From Acidimicrobiaceae bacterium (GTDB lineage: Bacteria > Actinomycetota > Acidimicrobiia > Acidimicrobiales > UBA8190), in the NCBI GenBank assembly GCA_003151475.1, contig PLXQ01000030.1, positions 1 to 64,000 on the forward strand: a stretch of DNA of 64,000 nucleotides, written 5' to 3'. Below, one piece after another: positions 52,313 through 60,906 of the stretch (position 1 is its first letter; each line of letters begins with the position of its first letter). The notes beneath the pieces are model-generated. The model was given only the letters and a program-made list of their open reading frames with translations, was not told the DNA's origin and made no database searches. The position numbers and the translations under genes were made by a program.

Positions 52313-52483
52313 CGCGCCATCCTGGCATGCTGCATTTCTTTGCGCCCCGCCGAGCGCCGCGCCTGCGCCGGGCCGCCCGATGCGTACGCCCCGGGCGCGC
52401 CGGGCGGCGTCGGTACACTGCGACGGTCCGGCGGGGAGCCGTCCGCCATGACGCGCGCCGACCCGGCCCGAGGAGGTCAGATC

Positions 52484-53563
52484 ATGTCCATGGTGCCGGG
52501 ATCCGCAGCACCGCAGGCGGCACCCATTCTGATCGGCGTGCTCTACGACTTCCCCCAGGCCGACGGCGGCGCCAGTGTCGAGGAGGCGATCCACCTCGGC
52601 CTGGGCGAGGTGATGGCCACCGGCCGGATCGACCGGGCGGTCGAGCTGCTGCCCCGACAGGCGCGCGGTCTGCCGGGTGGGACGGCGCACGACGTCGAGA
52701 AGTGCTACCAGGAGCTCGTCGATCAGGGCGTCCTGGCCGTGGTCGGACCGTCCATCTCGGACAACGGACTGATCGTCGGCCCCCTCGCCGACCGGGCCCG
52801 GCTCCCCACCATCAATTACACCGGGGGGGAGATGACGCGCGGCGAGTTCATGTTCCACTACCAGGTCGGTTCGCTCCAGGAGGAGCCCGTCGTCCTGGTG
52901 GAGCATCTCGTCCGGCAGGGAATCTCGAGCCTGGCCGCCGCCTATGACAATTCTCCCGTCGGCCGCGGCTACGCCGACTCGCTCGCTGAGGCCTGCGCCA
53001 CCGCCGGCATCGACATCACCGGCAGTGCGGCGATCTCGCCCCTGGCCGAAGACGTCTCCCCCACCATTCGCCGGCTCCGGGCGAGCGATCCCGAGAGCCT
53101 CGTCTATCTCGGGCTGGGCGTGGCCGCCCGGGCGGTCGCTCTGGCGGTTGAGGCCGAGGACTGGAAGCTGCCCATCGTGGCCAACTCCTCGCTGATGTTC
53201 GGCTACACCCGTCGCGACTGGCGCGCCGGCTGGGAGGGCTGGGTCTACGTCGACGGTGTCTCCGATGAGAACACCGAGCGGGCCCGGCTGGCCGAACATG
53301 CGCCGAAGACGGCGAGGGGTCCCGTGGGTGTCGCTGCCTACGACATCGGACGGCTCCTGGGCGAAGCCATCGCCCGCTCGGCCCATCTGACCCGCAACGG
53401 GATCAAAGAGGGCCTCGAGCGGGTGAAGCGGCTCCCGGCGGCGACGGGACTGGAGGGCACCACCATGGGTTTCGGCCACTGGGACCACGGCGCGCTGAAG
53501 GGCCGCTACCTCGTCCTGCGGTCGTGGCGCGACGGAAAATCCGTTCAGGTGCAGAACCAGTAG
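52484..53563 (+). CDS. Branched-chain-amino-acid-type ligand-binding protein without signal peptide
   Basis: 359 residues from the ATG at 52484, which has AGGAGG at ideal spacing. Peripla_BP_6 fold (LivJ/AmiC-like): [77 protein letters not shown]. The mature domain starts at residue 12, and there is no hydrophobic signal or lipobox, so it is likely cytoplasmic, perhaps a ligand sensor like AmiC. No ABC permease genes are adjacent. Divergent from the hydrolase gene. Confidence 0.83.
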   Translation: MSMVPGSAAPQAAPILIGVLYDFPQADGGASVEEAIHLGLGEVMATGRIDRAVELLPRQARGLPGGTAHDVEKCYQELVDQGVLAVVGPSISDNGLIVGPLADRARLPTINYTGGEMTRGEFMFHYQVGSLQEEPVVLVEHLVRQGISSLAAAYDNSPVGRGYADSLAEACATAGIDITGSAAISPLAEDVSPTIRRLRASDPESLVYLGLGVAARAVALAVEAEDWKLPIVANSSLMFGYTRRDWRAGWEGWVYVDGVSDENTERARLAEHAPKTARGPVGVAAYDIGRLLGEAIARSAHLTRNGIKEGLERVKRLPAATGLEGTTMGFGHWDHGALKGRYLVLRSWRDGKSVQVQNQ

Positions 53564-53598
53564 GTCGCTACCGGAAGGTCCTGACCGCACCGCCGGCA

Positions 53599-53621
53599 GC
53601 CCCCTCTTAGTTTAAGGGGGC
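53599..53621. terminator. Bidirectional terminator hairpin
   Basis: GCCCCCT pairs with AGGGGGC around a nine-base loop, between the convergent stops at 53563 (plus) and 53627 (minus). It has no strong T-run on either side. Confidence 0.6.
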
Positions 53622-53626
53622 CGCGT

Positions 53627-53986
53627 CTAAGCGGGCGGGGTCTTGGCCAGCTGCTGGATGTAGATGGCAATGTGGGCGATGAGCCCGTCCTCATTCAGCT
53701 CGAAAACGAGGGCCTCGGGCGTCACCAGGGACTCGCCGTTGATCTCGACCACCTCGGTCAGCTCCACCAGCACCAGATCGTCTCCCACCATGACCCGGCT
53801 GATCTCCATCGAATACCCGGGCAGGCTGGGCATCAGCTCCGACAGCATGGCCACGTAGGGAGCGCGCGGGGTATAGGTGTCACCGTAGGGGCCGATCCGT
53901 ACGACGTCCTCGGCCAGGCAGGCGGCCATGGCGTCGAAGTCGTGGGCCACCATCTTCTCCAGGTACCGCTCGACGATGCTCGCCAT
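53627..53986 (-). CDS. NTF2-like (SnoaL-type) protein
   Basis: 119 residues from ATG 53986, with AGGAGAGG upstream. Cone-shaped alpha+beta barrel: VERYLEKMVAHDFDAMAACL, then VVRIGPYGDTYTPRAPYVAM and an IAHIAIYIQQ final strand. The family includes ketosteroid isomerases and polyketide cyclases, and small hydratase subunits; in a steroid-like catabolic context an isomerase or hydratase role is plausible but unproven. It follows an acyl-CoA dehydrogenase pair, 22 bases downstream. Confidence 0.8.
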   Translation of the reverse strand: MASIVERYLEKMVAHDFDAMAACLAEDVVRIGPYGDTYTPRAPYVAMLSELMPSLPGYSMEISRVMVGDDLVLVELTEVVEINGESLVTPEALVFELNEDGLIAHIAIYIQQLAKTPPA

Positions 53987-54008
53987 GGACCTCTCCTTGG
54001 GTCTCGAC

Positions 54009-55046
54009 TCAGTGGCCGCCGGCGCCGAGGATCCGCTCGAGGACCCGGGCCCGGTGGGTGGGAGCGTCACCCCAGGCGGCGGCCAGGGACCAGGCCCGCT
54101 TCATCCAGAGCTGGACGTCGTGCTCCTCGGTGTAGCCGATGGCCCCGTGCACCTGCAGCGCCATCCGGGCCGCCCCTGTCGCCGCGTCGGCGGCCAGGGC
54201 CTTGGCCATCGAGGCGTGCCGGCTGGCCTCGGGGTCACCGTGGTCGAGTGACCAGGCCGACCGGTAGACGGCGGGCCGGGCGAACTCCAACCGGATCAGG
54301 GCGTTGGCCAGATGGTGCTTCACGGCCTGGAAGGAACCAATGGGTCGGCCGAACTGGACCCGCTCCACGGCGTAGGCCGCCGTCATGGTGATCAGCCGGT
54401 CGGCCACCCCCAACAACACCGCCCCGGTGCCCATCGCCGCCCTGTCAGCGAGGGAAGCGAGGACACCCACAGCATCGCCGCCCGAAGCCAGCAGAGTCGC
54501 CGGGGCCGGCTCCCACGCCACCTCGGCCGGTCGCCGGGAACCGTCGAGAGATCGCCGCGCCGTCTGCCGGGTCGCCGCAGCTTCGACGGCATGGAGCTCA
54601 CCACCGCGTTCGAGAAGAAGAAGGTCGGCTCTGCCGGCGCCGGGAACGGCCGGCATCGAGGCCGTCCCCACGGCCACCACGGCATCACCGGCGGCGATGG
54701 CCCCCAACCACCGCGCCCGCCGCTGCTCTGCCCCGGCCCCGCCGGCGTCGCGCAGCACGGGCACGGCCAACGCCGTCGTCTCGAGCAGAGGCTCGGGCAG
54801 CCCCGACCTCCCGGCCTCCTCGAGCAACAGCACCAGATCCACCAGACCCAGTCCGAGCCCGTCGTAGTTCTCGGGGACGGTCAGGCCCAGCACCCCCATC
54901 TCGGCCAGAGCGGCCCACCGCGACGGTGACCACCCACGTTCTGATGCCCAGGCCTCACGGATGTCGGCCGGTGTACAGGACTTGTCGGTGAGGGCACGCA
55001 GCTGGCTGCGGAACTCGAGTTGGTTCTCGTCGAAGGCGAAGTGCAT
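54009..55046 (-). CDS. Acyl-CoA dehydrogenase, small subunit of second pair
   Basis: 345 residues, reduced middle domain. FAFDENQLEFRSQLRALTDK, LTVPENYDGLGLGLVDLVLL, QFGRPIGSFQAVKHHLANAL and LQVHGAIGYTEEHDVQLWMK are visible. Follows its partner by 21 bases. Same two-gene design as 33550/34559, consistent with a heterotetrameric steroid-type FadE. Confidence 0.88.
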   Translation of the reverse strand: MHFAFDENQLEFRSQLRALTDKSCTPADIREAWASERGWSPSRWAALAEMGVLGLTVPENYDGLGLGLVDLVLLLEEAGRSGLPEPLLETTALAVPVLRDAGGAGAEQRRARWLGAIAAGDAVVAVGTASMPAVPGAGRADLLLLERGGELHAVEAAATRQTARRSLDGSRRPAEVAWEPAPATLLASGGDAVGVLASLADRAAMGTGAVLLGVADRLITMTAAYAVERVQFGRPIGSFQAVKHHLANALIRLEFARPAVYRSAWSLDHGDPEASRHASMAKALAADAATGAARMALQVHGAIGYTEEHDVQLWMKRAWSLAAAWGDAPTHRARVLERILGAGGH

Positions 55047-55067
55047 CGAACGCAGCTCCCGCTCCGG

Positions 55068-56273
55068 CTATACCCGCGGCAGCCCGAGCACCCGCTCGGC
55101 CACCACGTTGCGTTGGATCTCGTTCGTCCCGGCGTAGATCGGCCCGGCCAGGGCGAAGAGGAAGCCGTCGAGCCACGATGACGGATGGCCGTCGGCCCCG
55201 AAGAGCTCGGCCTCCTCACCGAGCAGTGCCAATGCCGCCTCGTAGATGGCCAGGTCGGTCTCGGACCAGAAGACCTTGTTCATCGACGCCTCGGGACCGA
55301 CGCTTCCCCCGTCGAGCACCCGGGTGGCGGTCCAGTAGGTATGCAGCTTGTAGGCCTCGGCGTCGATCACGGCGCGCGCCACGGCGTCGGCCACCCGTCG
55401 CGCCGCGACGGGATCTCTCTCGGCGCGCTGCCGGTAGAGAGACAGCAGGCGACCGGCCGCTTCGGTGTAACGGGCCGGGCTGCGCAACGACAGCCCCCGT
55501 TCTGATCCCGCCGTGGCCATGGCCACCGACCAGCCCTGGTCGACTGTTCCGAGAACCTGGTTCTCGGGCACAGAGACGTCCTCGAAGAAGACCTCGGCGA
55601 AGCCCGTCTCCCCGTCGAGCTGGGCGATGGGCCGCACCGTCACCCCCGGCGCGTCCATCGGCACCAGGAAATAGGTCAGGCCCCGGTGCTTCTGGGCGGC
55701 CGGATCGGTCCGGAAGAGACCGAACAACCAGTGGGCGAAAGCGCCCCGGCTGCACCATGTCTTCTGCCCGTTCAGCACCCAGCCCCCGCTGGCGCTGGCA
55801 TCGGCACCGGCACTGCCCCCGGCGCGCTCGGCCCGGCTCCGGATGCCGGCCAGGTCACTACCGGCGTCGGGTTCGGACCAGCCCTGGCACCAGATCACCT
55901 CGCCCGAGGCCATGGAGGGCAGGAACCGGGCCTGCTGTTCGGGTGTTCCGAACTCGAACAGGGTGGGGGCGAGTAAGAAGATCCCGTTCTGCGACACCCG
56001 GGTGGGCGCCGCCGCCCGGTAGTACTCCTCCTCGAAGATCAGCCACTCCATCAGCCCCACACCGCGGCCGCCGAACTCGGCGGGCCACGAGACGACCGAC
56101 CAGCGGGCGTCGTACATGGTCCGCTCCCACAGCCGGTGGGCCTCGAAGCCCTCGGCCGTGTCGAGCGACCGAAGCGGTCCCGTGCCTCGGGCTTCGGAAG
56201 GGACGTTCGCCTCCAGCCAGCGGCGGACCTGGTGGCGGAACTCGTCCTGTGCGTCGGTGAACAGGAGGTCCAT
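55068..56273 (-). CDS. Acyl-CoA dehydrogenase, large subunit of second pair
   Basis: 401 residues from ATG 56273, with AGGAGG directly upstream. MDLLFTDAQDEFRHQVRRWL, VIWCQGWSEPDAGSDLAGIR, VLNGQKTWCSRGAFAHWLFG and GTNEIQRNVVAERVLGLPRV mark a full-length enzyme. A Ser/Gly/Ala-rich insertion (SAGADASASGG) follows the FAD-binding segment. It is divergent from the FadA6-like thiolase, and a near-match CTGAC-N5-GCCAG site lies 13 bases before its start. Confidence 0.92.
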   Translation of the reverse strand: MDLLFTDAQDEFRHQVRRWLEANVPSEARGTGPLRSLDTAEGFEAHRLWERTMYDARWSVVSWPAEFGGRGVGLMEWLIFEEEYYRAAAPTRVSQNGIFLLAPTLFEFGTPEQQARFLPSMASGEVIWCQGWSEPDAGSDLAGIRSRAERAGGSAGADASASGGWVLNGQKTWCSRGAFAHWLFGLFRTDPAAQKHRGLTYFLVPMDAPGVTVRPIAQLDGETGFAEVFFEDVSVPENQVLGTVDQGWSVAMATAGSERGLSLRSPARYTEAAGRLLSLYRQRAERDPVAARRVADAVARAVIDAEAYKLHTYWTATRVLDGGSVGPEASMNKVFWSETDLAIYEAALALLGEEAELFGADGHPSSWLDGFLFALAGPIYAGTNEIQRNVVAERVLGLPRV

Positions 56274-56285
56274 GGCCCGTCGAAT

Positions 56286-56300
56286 CTGACACACCGCCAG
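56286..56300. promoter_or_regulatory. CTGAC-N5-GTCAG-type operator (one mismatch), FadE/FadA6 divergon
   Basis: CTGACACACCGCCAG, differing from the palindrome at one fixed base (GCCAG for GTCAG). It is flanked by AT on the left and AT on the right, extending the symmetry. It lies 12 bases upstream of the dehydrogenase ATG and about 43 bases before the thiolase ATG. Confidence 0.55.
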
Positions 56301-56343
56301 ATACTCGGCAACAATGGAGTCCCACTCCATGAGGAGGAAGTAG

Positions 56344-57504
56344 ATGCCGAACGCCGTCATCGTCGACGCCGTCCGCACACCGGTGGGCCGCCGTAACGGC
56401 CGGCTCTCGGGCTGGCACCCGGTCGATCTCGCCGCCCAGCCCCTTCGGGCCCTGGTCGAGCGCAGCAACCTCGACCCCGCCCTCGTCGAAGACGTGGTCA
56501 TGGGCTGCACCATGATGGTGGGCGAGCAGGCCATGAACATCGGCCGCAACGCCGTCCTCGCCGCCGGCTTCCCCGAGTCCGTCCCCGGGACGAGCGTCGA
56601 CCGCCAGTGCGGCTCGGCCCAGCAGGCCGTCCACTTCGCCGCCCAGGCTGTCATGTCGGGCGCCATGGACATCGTCATCGGCGCCGGCATCGAGTCGATG
56701 ACCCGAGTGCCCATCGGCTCGACCACCGACCCCGGGCCGGGCGAGGCCTACGGCCCCACCGTCCACCGCCGCTACCAATTCATCCACCAGGGCCTCTCGG
56801 CCGAGGAGATCGCTGCCCGCTGGAAGGTCAGCCGACCCGAGATGGACGCCTTCGCCCTCGAGTCCCACAACCGCGCCGCGCAGGCCCAGGACGAGGGCCG
56901 CTTCGCCAACGAGATCATCCCTCTGGTGGCGCCCACCGAGGCCGACGAGGACGCCGTGCTCGACTACGACGAAGGGGTCCGCCGGGGCTCGACCATCGAG
57001 AAGCTGTCAGCCCTCGCCCCCGCCTTCGCCGAGGACGGCCTCATCACCGCCGCCTCGTCTTCGCAGATCTCCGACGGCTCGGCCGCCGTGCTGATCATGA
57101 GCGAGGAGCGGGCCGCCTCTTTGGGCCTGCGTCCCCGGGCCCGCTTCCACACCTTCGCCGTGGCGGCCAACGATCCCGTCATCATGCTCACCGCCGTCAT
57201 CCCCGCCACCGCCCTCGTCCTCGAGAAGGCCAAGCTCCGGCTGTCCGACATGGACGTGATCGAGATCAACGAGGCCTTCGCCTCGGTCGTCCTCGCCTGG
57301 GAGCGCGAGTTCCACCCGGACATGGCCAAGGTCAACCCGAACGGCGGGGCCATCGCCATCGGCCACCCGACGGGCTGCTCGGGGGCGCGCCTCATGGCCA
57401 CCATGCTGAACGAGCTCGAGCGCACCGGAGGCCGTTACGGGCTCCAGACCATGTGCGAGGGCGGCGGCCAGGCCAACGCCACCATCATCGAACGTCTGGG
57501 CTGA
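56344..57504 (+). CDS. fadA6: Acetyl-CoA acyltransferase (thiolase), FadA6-like
   Basis: 386 residues, a true degradative thiolase: nucleophile Cys89 in VDRQCGSAQQA, His and second Cys in AIAIGHPTGCSGARL, and the C-terminal TGGRYGLQTMCEGGGQANAT that closely resembles mycobacterial FadA6. FadA6 cleaves a ring-derived beta-ketoacyl-CoA in steroid C/D ring degradation. It is divergent from a FadE pair and near echA20-ipdABC, as in mycobacterial KstR2 regulons. GAGGAGGAAG precedes the ATG. Confidence 0.85.
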   Translation: MPNAVIVDAVRTPVGRRNGRLSGWHPVDLAAQPLRALVERSNLDPALVEDVVMGCTMMVGEQAMNIGRNAVLAAGFPESVPGTSVDRQCGSAQQAVHFAAQAVMSGAMDIVIGAGIESMTRVPIGSTTDPGPGEAYGPTVHRRYQFIHQGLSAEEIAARWKVSRPEMDAFALESHNRAAQAQDEGRFANEIIPLVAPTEADEDAVLDYDEGVRRGSTIEKLSALAPAFAEDGLITAASSSQISDGSAAVLIMSEERAASLGLRPRARFHTFAVAANDPVIMLTAVIPATALVLEKAKLRLSDMDVIEINEAFASVVLAWEREFHPDMAKVNPNGGAIAIGHPTGCSGARLMATMLNELERTGGRYGLQTMCEGGGQANATIIERLG

Positions 57505-57517
57505 ACACACCCCGTCG

Positions 57518-58285
57518 ATGGCCCGCGTCCTCGTCACCGGCGGTACCGGAACGCTGGGATCCTCACTGGTCGTGGCGCTGGCGGCGCGGGGCCACGACGT
57601 GCGCAGCCTCAGCCGACACAAGCCCCATGCGGCCGACGTCGAAGGCGTGACCCAGGTCCGCGGCGATGTCCAGCGCGGAGAGGGACTAGCCGACGCCGCC
57701 GCCGGCCGGGACACCGTCATCCATGCCGTGGCCTCGACCCGGATGGCACGGGTCGTCGAGCTCGAGGGCACCACCAACGTGATCGCCGCCGCCGCCGAAG
57801 TGTCGGCCCATCTCATCTATGTCTCCATCGTGGGCGTCGACGCCATGAGCTTCGGCTACTACCGGGCCAAGCGCGACGCCGAACGACTGGTGGAAGCGGG
57901 GCCCGCCCGTTGGACGATCCAGCGGGCCACCCAATTCCACGACCTGCTCGACCGCTTCCTCGGTTGGCGGGTCTTCCCCGCCACCAAGCACATGGCCTTT
58001 CAACCGGTCGACGTCGGTGAAGTCAGCGAGCAGCTGGTTGATCTGGTCGAGGCCGGACCGGGGGGCCGGGCCGAGGACTTCGGAGGCCCGGCCGTCGTGC
58101 CGTTGCGCGAGCTCGCCGCCGCCCGACGCCAGATCGTCGGTTCCGCCGCCCTGCTTCTTCCGGTGCCGGCCGTGGGCATGTTGGCCGGCTTCGATCAGGG
58201 CCACCATCTCACTCCCGACCACGCCCGGGGTGAGCTCACCTGGGAGCGCTGGCTCCGGGCCCGCGCCGCGTCGACACCGGCCTGA
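57518..58285 (+). CDS. NAD(P)-binding epimerase/NmrA-like protein
   Basis: 255 residues. Atypical short-chain dehydrogenase of the NmrA/SDR-a5 type: VLVTGGTGTLGSSLV nucleotide-binding loop, HAVASTRMARVVELEGT, and FGYYRAKRDAERLVEAG in place of the YxxxK site. The C-terminal part is short. Follows the thiolase by 13 bases on the same strand. Role unknown. Confidence 0.85.
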   Translation: MARVLVTGGTGTLGSSLVVALAARGHDVRSLSRHKPHAADVEGVTQVRGDVQRGEGLADAAAGRDTVIHAVASTRMARVVELEGTTNVIAAAAEVSAHLIYVSIVGVDAMSFGYYRAKRDAERLVEAGPARWTIQRATQFHDLLDRFLGWRVFPATKHMAFQPVDVGEVSEQLVDLVEAGPGGRAEDFGGPAVVPLRELAAARRQIVGSAALLLPVPAVGMLAGFDQGHHLTPDHARGELTWERWLRARAASTPA

Positions 58286-58301
58286 CCGCCGGCTCGGGCG
58301 C

Positions 58302-58832
58302 TCAGGCGAGGGCGGCGATCAGGGCCTTCATCCACGGCCCGAGATCGGCCGGTGTCCGGGCCGAGATCAGGTTGCCGTCGACCACCGCCGCCTCGTCGAC
58401 CCAGTCGACACCGGCGTTCTCCATGTCGTCGCGGATGGCCCCCACACTGGTTGCTCGCCGGCCCTTCAGGATCTTGGCCGAGATGGGCACCCACCCGGCG
58501 TGACAGATGAAGGCGATGGGCTTGCCGGCGCTGTCGAAGGCGCGCACCAGATCGAGCACCGTCTCCGAGCGCCGGAGCTTGTCGGGAGCGAAGCCGCCGG
58601 GGATGACGAGGGCGTCGAAGTCGCTCTCCTTCATCGTGTCGACGGTGGTGTCGACGGGCAGTGGTCCGTAGCCCTTCTTCCCGTGCACCGGCTGCTCGTC
58701 GAGACCGGCCACCGTCACCGTCACCCCTTCTTCTTGCAGACGGGCCACGGGGTAGAGCAGCTCCATGTCTTCGAAGAGATCGGCGGCCAGCACGAGGACA
58801 CGACGGGAGCTGAGATCGGTGAGAGAGGCCAT
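58302..58832 (-). CDS. DJ-1/PfpI family protein
   Basis: 176 residues. Nucleophile-elbow Cys110-His111 in AFICHAGW, with FEDMELLYPVARLQEEGVTV at the start and FDALVIPGGFAPDKLR before it. PfpI-like proteins act as proteases, glyoxalase III-like deglycases or have unknown roles. It lies 98 bases downstream of ipdC on the same strand, separated by a tandem-repeat spacer. Confidence 0.9.
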   Translation of the reverse strand: MASLTDLSSRRVLVLAADLFEDMELLYPVARLQEEGVTVTVAGLDEQPVHGKKGYGPLPVDTTVDTMKESDFDALVIPGGFAPDKLRRSETVLDLVRAFDSAGKPIAFICHAGWVPISAKILKGRRATSVGAIRDDMENAGVDWVDEAAVVDGNLISARTPADLGPWMKALIAALA

Positions 58833-58849
58833 GGCGCGACCTTACCGGT

Positions 58850-58926
58850 GGCCCGCTCCTCGCTCCTCCGGCCCGCTCCTCGACCGCCGGCCCGCTCCTC
58901 GCTCCGCCGGCCCGCTGCTCGACCCG
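58850..58926. repeat. Four ~20-base tandem units between ipdC and the DJ-1 gene
   Basis: Units beginning GGCCCGCTCCTCG at 58850, 58870, 58889 and 58909 (the last GGCCCGCTGCTCG). They end a few bases from the ipdC stop. Confidence 0.9.
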
Positions 58927-58930
58927 CTGT

Positions 58931-60034
58931 TCAGGAGCGGGCGAGCCGCTCCAGGGTGGCGTTGGCCTCGGTGATGATGCTTCGGATGATCTCGGCCACC
59001 GAGGGGAGCTCGTCGATGACACCCACCACCTGGCCGGTGGGGAGGATGCCGTGCTCGGGTTGTCCGTCGACGAGGGCGGCCTTCGTCATCATGGGCGCAT
59101 TGGCCGCCATGAGGACCTGGGCCCACGAGAGTTCGTTGCCCTCTTTCATGGCCAGACCTTCGCGGGCGAGCGCCCGCATGGAGCTGTGCGTCTCACGGCG
59201 GAAGGCGAGCGCGTTGCGCAGCGCCCGGGGCAGAGCCCCGAGGCGACCGGCTCCCTCGAGATGGTCGACCAGTCCGGTACGGATGACGCGCTGCGGTGCG
59301 CCGTCCACCCGCGTCGTCACCACCGTTCCGGTGACGGGCGTGCCCAGGTAGATCTGCTTGACGCTGTCGGGCACGGTGCTCTCGCGGCTGAGTAAGAAGC
59401 GGGTACCCATGGCGATACCCGAGGCCCCGTAGGCGAGGGCGGCGACGAGGCCACGACCCGACGAGAAACCGCCGGCGCCGATGACACAGACCTTGTCCCC
59501 CACGGCGTCGACCACCGACGGGAGCAGCAGCGTGGTGGGGACCGGGCCGGTATGGCCCCCGCCCTCGGCACCCTGGGCGATGACGCCGTGGACACCCCAT
59601 TCGGCCACCTTCTCGGCGTGACGACGGGCCCCGACGGTGGGGATCACGATGATCCCCGCTCCCGCCAGTCGTTTCACGAGGTCGGGCCGCGGCGCCTGGG
59701 CGAAGCTGGCCACCGTCACGCCCGACGCCACCAGCAAGTCGACCCGCTGCTCGACATCGGGGGCGTCGGTCCGCAGGTTCACGCCGAAGGGATTGGCAGT
59801 CCGGCTGCGGACCTCGGCCACGGCGGCCGCCAACTCGTCGAGCGTCATGGTGGCCGACGCCAGAATGCCGAGCCCGCCGGCGTTGGCCGTGGCCGCCACC
59901 AATCGGGGGCCCGCCACCCATCCCATTCCCGTCTGGACGATCGGGTAGCGCACCCCGACCAGCTCGCACAGCTTGGTACGCAGGGCGGCATGGGGATCGG
60001 GAAGTGCGTCGGCGCCGCCCGTCACGTCGGTCAC
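58931..60034 (-). CDS. ipdC: IpdC-like flavin-dependent reductase (nitronate monooxygenase fold)
   Basis: 367 residues. TIM-barrel FMN enzyme with GMGWVAGPRLVAATANAGGL, ILASATMTLDELAAA, PFGVNLRTDAPDV, QGAEGGGHTGPVPTTLLLPS, LAYGASGIAMGTRFLLS and LSWAQVLMAANAPMMTKA. This matches the mycobacterial IpdC (Rv3553) pattern, which acts in ring C/D degradation of steroids, upstream of EchA20/IpdAB. Gene order echA20-ipdA-ipdB-ipdC on one strand is the same as in M. tuberculosis. Confidence 0.88.
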   Translation of the reverse strand: MTDVTGGADALPDPHAALRTKLCELVGVRYPIVQTGMGWVAGPRLVAATANAGGLGILASATMTLDELAAAVAEVRSRTANPFGVNLRTDAPDVEQRVDLLVASGVTVASFAQAPRPDLVKRLAGAGIIVIPTVGARRHAEKVAEWGVHGVIAQGAEGGGHTGPVPTTLLLPSVVDAVGDKVCVIGAGGFSSGRGLVAALAYGASGIAMGTRFLLSRESTVPDSVKQIYLGTPVTGTVVTTRVDGAPQRVIRTGLVDHLEGAGRLGALPRALRNALAFRRETHSSMRALAREGLAMKEGNELSWAQVLMAANAPMMTKAALVDGQPEHGILPTGQVVGVIDELPSVAEIIRSIITEANATLERLARS

Positions 60035-60107
60035 CCGCCCGCCGCGTCCGTCACTCGCCGCAAGAGTCGGTCACTCGGCCGCCACGCCGGTCACTGCGCC
60101 ACCGCTG

Positions 60108-60881
60108 TCACGCCGGCAGTTCCTTGTCCCGCAGACGTCGGGGGTCGAGGACCTCACGGATCAACTCGAGTTCTTCGGGATCGGGCAAGCGGGTGTCGGC
60201 GACGTCGGGGGGGATGACGAGCTCGAATCCGGTGGCCGCGACCACGTCGGCGACCGTCACGCCGGGATGGTGCGAGCGCAGACGCATGGCGTGGTCCGGG
60301 GTGGCGAAGTCGAAGACGCCCAGATTGGAGATGACGACGCGGATCTCGTGGAAGCGGGTGGCGGCGGGCCCCGCTGCGGCGGCCCGGTCGTAGCCGACGC
60401 CGCCCACCATGTCGACGTGCTCGACGAAGCTGCGCGGCGAATGGGAGGGGACCCAGTAACTGGTGGTGTGGTTGATGGTGTTGCCCGGCGCACCACGGAC
60501 GCCGATCAGCTGCGTCTTCGGTCGGGCCCAGTCGCCGATGCAACTGATGTTCTGGTTGCCGAAGCGGTCGACCTGGGTGGCCATCATCATCACGTGACGG
60601 CGGCCCGACCAGACCACGTCGAAGACCCGGCGGTAGGGCAGCCAGGCCTCGAGGACGAAGTCGGAACGGGCCGAGGAGACCGACGGGGTGTTGGCCATGA
60701 GCGCCGCCTCGCCGTCGGTGAGGACGAGGTCGGGGGCGAAGGTGAGTCGGGCCAGACGGGCTCCGATGGCGGGGATGGTCCCGAAGGGGCTGGCGACGAT
60801 CTCGCCGTCGCCGCGCCAGGCCTCGGCGCAGGCCACGGCCACCACCTCGGCCCGGGTGACATCCACCGCCGGCTCGGTCAC
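60108..60881 (-). CDS. ipdB: IpdB-like CoA-transferase-fold subunit
   Basis: 257 residues from GTG 60881. Class I CoA-transferase beta fold: FAPDLVLTDGEAALMANTPS, RHVMMMATQVDRFGNQNISC, GAPGNTINHTTSYWVPSHS, VISNLGVFDFATPDHAMRL. Together with IpdA it hydrolyses the last steroid ring (COCHEA-CoA) rather than moving CoA. The longer frame running to 61319 is antisense nonsense across ipdA. 25 bases after ipdA. Confidence 0.88.
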   Translation of the reverse strand: MTEPAVDVTRAEVVAVACAEAWRGDGEIVASPFGTIPAIGARLARLTFAPDLVLTDGEAALMANTPSVSSARSDFVLEAWLPYRRVFDVVWSGRRHVMMMATQVDRFGNQNISCIGDWARPKTQLIGVRGAPGNTINHTTSYWVPSHSPRSFVEHVDMVGGVGYDRAAAAGPAATRFHEIRVVISNLGVFDFATPDHAMRLRSHHPGVTVADVVAATGFELVIPPDVADTRLPDPEELELIREVLDPRRLRDKELPA

Positions 60882-60906
60882 CGTGTCACCTCGGGGAAGA
60901 CCGCCG

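Noticed and set aside
52313..53590. Extension of the alpha/beta hydrolase frame to 720 codons
   Set aside because: It is antisense to the binding-protein gene and shows no recognisable domain; the GTG at 52312 gives a normal hydrolase length.
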